From assembly GCA_002404605.1 (NCBI GenBank), contig DHKA01000068.1:2786-10067 (forward strand): 7,282 nt of DNA, in the 5' to 3' direction. Within the stretch, counting starts at the first letter, position 1. Every line of letters begins with the position of its first letter. The position numbers and the translations under genes are program-made. The notes under the pieces were generated by a model. The model worked only from the letters and a program-made list of their open reading frames with translations, did not search any database and had not been told where the DNA came from. The DNA is from Clostridiales bacterium UBA4706. Its GTDB lineage: Bacteria; Bacillota; Clostridia; Oscillospirales; Oscillospiraceae. Below are positions 5,283 to 7,282 of the stretch, piece by piece.

Positions 5283-5540
5283 ATGAATTGGGGTAAAGTT
5301 GGTCTTTTCGCGGGCGGCGTACTGTTCGGCACGGCGGGCATCAAGATCCTCACCAGCCGCGATGCGAAGAAGGTCTACGCTTTCACGACCGCGGCGGCGC
5401 TGCGCGCCAAGGAAGCCGTCATGACGACCGCGACGAACATCCGCGAGGGCGCGGACGACATTCTCGCCGACGCGAAGGCGCTCAACGAGAAGTATGCCGC
5501 GGAGGATGCGGGCGAGACCATCGAGGACGCCGCGGAGTAA
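5283..5540 (+). CDS. DUF6110-type small membrane protein, partner of the P-type ATPase
   Basis: This 85-residue protein begins MNWGKVGLFAGGVLFGTAGI, a pattern I recognise as DUF6110. One Gly-rich membrane helix (about 6-25) carries GxxxG spacings (G7/G11, G12/G16), suited to helix-helix packing. Residues 28-70 form a long amphipathic helix (AKKVYAFTTAAALRAKEAVM, then IREGADDILADAKALNEKYA). The last 12 residues are acidic (E74, D75, E78, E81, D82, E85). The ATG at 5283 follows AAGGAGGA by 7 nt; in-frame extension to 5193 would cross the promoter. It ends 6 nt before the ATPase gene, so the two are co-transcribed. The layout resembles the PacL (DUF1490) proteins of mycobacteria, which sit beside metal P-type ATPases and help assemble them. 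No sequence homology is claimed, and this protein lacks their C-terminal His motif. Its function is unproven. Confidence 0.9.
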   Translation: MNWGKVGLFAGGVLFGTAGIKILTSRDAKKVYAFTTAAALRAKEAVMTTATNIREGADDILADAKALNEKYAAEDAGETIEDAAE

Positions 5541-5546
5541 TTCGCC

Positions 5547-7282
5547 ATGAAATGCACGATCCTGCACGATACGGCGGGACGCATCCGTGTCCATCTGGAG
5601 CAGCCGCGCATGTCGCTGCTCCAGGCGGACATTCTGGAGGCGTATCTGCGAAACACTCCCGGCGTTGCCGATGTGACGGTCCACGACCGCACCGGCAACG
5701 CTACGATTCTTTATACCGGCTCCCGCGCGCCCATCGTCGCGGCGCTCGCCGCGTTTTCCTACGAGAAGTCGGCGGCGCTCGCGCCCGGGCACAGCGTCCG
5801 CGCGCTCAACCGCGAATATGAGGGAAAGCTCATTTTCCGCATTGTCCGCCGGTATGCATTGAAGCTCATCCTGCCCGCGCCGCTGCGCGCGATCTGCACA
5901 TTTGTCCGTTCGCTCCGCTTCCTGCGCGTGGGCATCCGCTGTCTGCTGCACGGGAAGATCGAAGTGCCGGTGCTCGATGCGACGGCCATTGCCGTATCGA
6001 TCCTGCGCGGCGACTTTGAAACGGCGGGCTCGGTCATCTTCCTGCTCGGCATCGGCGAACTGCTCGACGAGTGGACGCACAAAAAGTCCGTCGCCGATCT
6101 CGCCGGAACGATGGCGCTGCAGGTGGACAAGGTCTGGCTCGAAACGACGGACGGCAGCGTGGCCGTGCCGGTCGGCGATGTGCGCCCGGGCGACCGGATC
6201 ATCGTCCGTACCGGCGGCATGATCCCGCTCGACGGCTATGTCGTCGCGGGCGAAGCGATGGTAAATCAGGCGTCCATCACCGGCGAGGGGCTGGCCGTGC
6301 GCCGCACGGCGGGCAGCTATGTCTACGCCGGAACGGTCGTGGAAGAGGGCGAATGCACGATCCGCGTCGATAAGAGCATGGGCTCGGGCCGCTACGACCG
6401 CATCGTCCACATGATCGAGGAATCCGAAAAGCTCAAGTCCGACACCGAGGCGCAGGCCTCGCATCTGGCGGACAAGCTCGTGCCGTACAGTCTCGGTGCG
6501 ACGGGGCTCATCTGGCTTGTGACGCGCAACGTTAACCGCGCGCTCGCGGTGCTGATGGTCGATTTCTCGTGCGCGCTCAAGCTCTCCATGCCGATCGCCG
6601 TGCTCTCCGGCATGAAGGAGGCCGGTATCCACCACATCTCCGTCAAGGGCGGCCGCTTCATGGAGGCGGTGGCACAGGCGGATACCATCGTCTTTGACAA
6701 GACCGGTACGCTGACGCAGGGCGTTTTTGAGGTCACCGCCGTTCACCACTGCCCGTTCGACGAGCAGCAGCTTCTGGAATACGCCGCGCTGGCGGAGTGC
6801 GCCTCCTCGCATCCCATCAGCAAGAGCCTCCAGAAGGCCCACGGCAAGGAGATCGACCGCAGCCGCGTGACGGATGTTGAAGAGCTTAGCGGCCACGGCA
6901 TCGAAGCAAAGGTCGATGGGCACGCCGTCGCGGCCGGCAACGGCAAGCTGATGGAGCAGCTCGGCATTGCATACCACGACTGCCACTGTGTCGGCACCAT
7001 CATCCATATGGCTGTGGACGGCCAGTACGCGGGCCACATCGTCATTTCCGACGTGGTCAAGCCGCACTCGAAGGAGGCCATCGCGCAGCTGAAGAAGGCA
7101 GGCGTCCAGAAGACCGTCATGCTGACGGGCGACGCAAAGCGCGTGGCTGAGCAGGTGGCGTCGGAGCTTGGCGTGGACGAGGTCCACAGCGAGCTTCTGC
7201 CGGGCGACAAGGTCGAGCAGGTCGAAAGGCTCCTGGCCGCGAAGGATAAGAACGACAAGCTCGCCTTCGTCGGCGACGGCAT
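5547..7282 (+). CDS. Heavy-metal-type P-type ATPase, HMA_2-like N-terminus, atypical FSC motif; truncated by window end
   Basis: 578 residues are visible and the frame stays open to the window edge. Residues 1-70 look like an HMA_2-type domain (starting MKCTILHDTAGRIRVHLEQP) without the GMTCxxC metal site. Four weak, Arg-containing membrane segments follow (about 95-175, ending FLLGIGELLDEWTHKK). The actuator domain has TGE at 245-247. Two core membrane helices lie at about 311-327 and 331-356, with the motif D-F-S-C-A-L-K (339-345) where classical pumps have CPC: the first Cys is Phe and the near-invariant Pro is Ser, but the last Cys (C342) remains. Catalytic parts are intact: DKTGT with D384, SSHP with H422/P423, GHG (449-451) and TGDA (527-530). 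GDG (576-578) is the last thing before the edge. About 100 residues, including the last helices, are missing. The start ATG at 5547 has GGAG 9 nt upstream within the preceding gene's end. It is a metal exporter or transporter; the metal cannot be named. Confidence 0.95.
   Translation, partial: MKCTILHDTAGRIRVHLEQPRMSLLQADILEAYLRNTPGVADVTVHDRTGNATILYTGSRAPIVAALAAFSYEKSAALAPGHSVRALNREYEGKLIFRIVRRYALKLILPAPLRAICTFVRSLRFLRVGIRCLLHGKIEVPVLDATAIAVSILRGDFETAGSVIFLLGIGELLDEWTHKKSVADLAGTMALQVDKVWLETTDGSVAVPVGDVRPGDRIIVRTGGMIPLDGYVVAGEAMVNQASITGEGLAVRRTAGSYVYAGTVVEEGECTIRVDKSMGSGRYDRIVHMIEESEKLKSDTEAQASHLADKLVPYSLGATGLIWLVTRNVNRALAVLMVDFSCALKLSMPIAVLSGMKEAGIHHISVKGGRFMEAVAQADTIVFDKTGTLTQGVFEVTAVHHCPFDEQQLLEYAALAECASSHPISKSLQKAHGKEIDRSRVTDVEELSGHGIEAKVDGHAVAAGNGKLMEQLGIAYHDCHCVGTIIHMAVDGQYAGHIVISDVVKPHSKEAIAQLKKAGVQKTVMLTGDAKRVAEQVASELGVDEVHSELLPGDKVEQVERLLAAKDKNDKLAFVGDG

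Noticed and set aside
5214..7187. Very long open frame on the minus strand (657 codons)
   Set aside because: It is antisense to the P-type ATPase. Its translation is rich in His, Asp and Arg with no recognisable domain, as expected opposite GC-rich coding sequence, while the plus strand shows every ATPase motif. It would also run across the DUF6110 gene and its promoter.
1..7282. CRISPR arrays, insertion sequences, integrase or phage genes
   Set aside because: I looked for regularly spaced repeats, terminal inverted repeats and transposase or integrase motifs and saw none. The only repeats are the short ones listed.

Overview
The window looks like chromosomal DNA from a GC-rich Firmicute of the class Clostridia, most likely an Oscillospiraceae-type gut organism. 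The signs are a tRNA-dependent T-box riboswitch, purine-rich Shine-Dalgarno sites, TTGACA/TATAAT-type promoters, an MscL with a zinc-ribbon tail, and a DUF6110-type small membrane protein next to a P-type ATPase. The genus assignment is inference; no rRNA or other marker gene is present.

Layout. (1) Positions 1-112 hold the 3' part of a tRNA-Tyr gene cut by the window edge, then a strong hairpin terminator. Positions 113-267 carry no gene but contain three short perfect hairpins. (2) Positions 268-3596, minus strand, form one complete ABC-importer operon. A consensus promoter (3568-3596) is followed by a T-box leader (3270-3561) with a readable UGG (Trp) specifier and an intrinsic terminator. 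Then come the substrate-binding lipoprotein (2082-3182), a 12-bp intercistronic hairpin, the permease (1059-1979) and the ATPase (268-1053). Together these form a predicted tryptophan importer of the TrpXYZ kind, expected to switch on when tRNA-Trp is uncharged. (3) Positions 3670-4277, plus strand, hold a single-gene unit with its own promoter and terminator. It encodes a secreted or surface-anchored protein with a small Cys/His domain, a Pro/Thr-rich stalk and a C-terminal membrane anchor. (4) Positions 4299-5140, minus strand, hold mscL with a C-terminal zinc ribbon, followed by a frame-disrupted gene remnant that retains a strong ribosome-binding site. (5) Positions 5217-7282, plus strand, hold a promoter, an 85-residue DUF6110-type membrane protein, and 6 nt later a metal-type P-type ATPase that runs off the window end (578 residues visible).

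The best candidates for something under-described are the last pair and the DNA in front of it. The ATPase has the catalytic DKTGT, TGE, HP and TGDA motifs, but its membrane metal-binding motif reads F-S-C where CPC is usual, and its N-terminal HMA-like domain lacks CxxC. Its small partner resembles in layout the PacL membrane scaffolds of mycobacterial metal pumps. The divergent promoter region between it and mscL carries a spaced direct repeat and an AT-rich inverted repeat that look like regulator sites.
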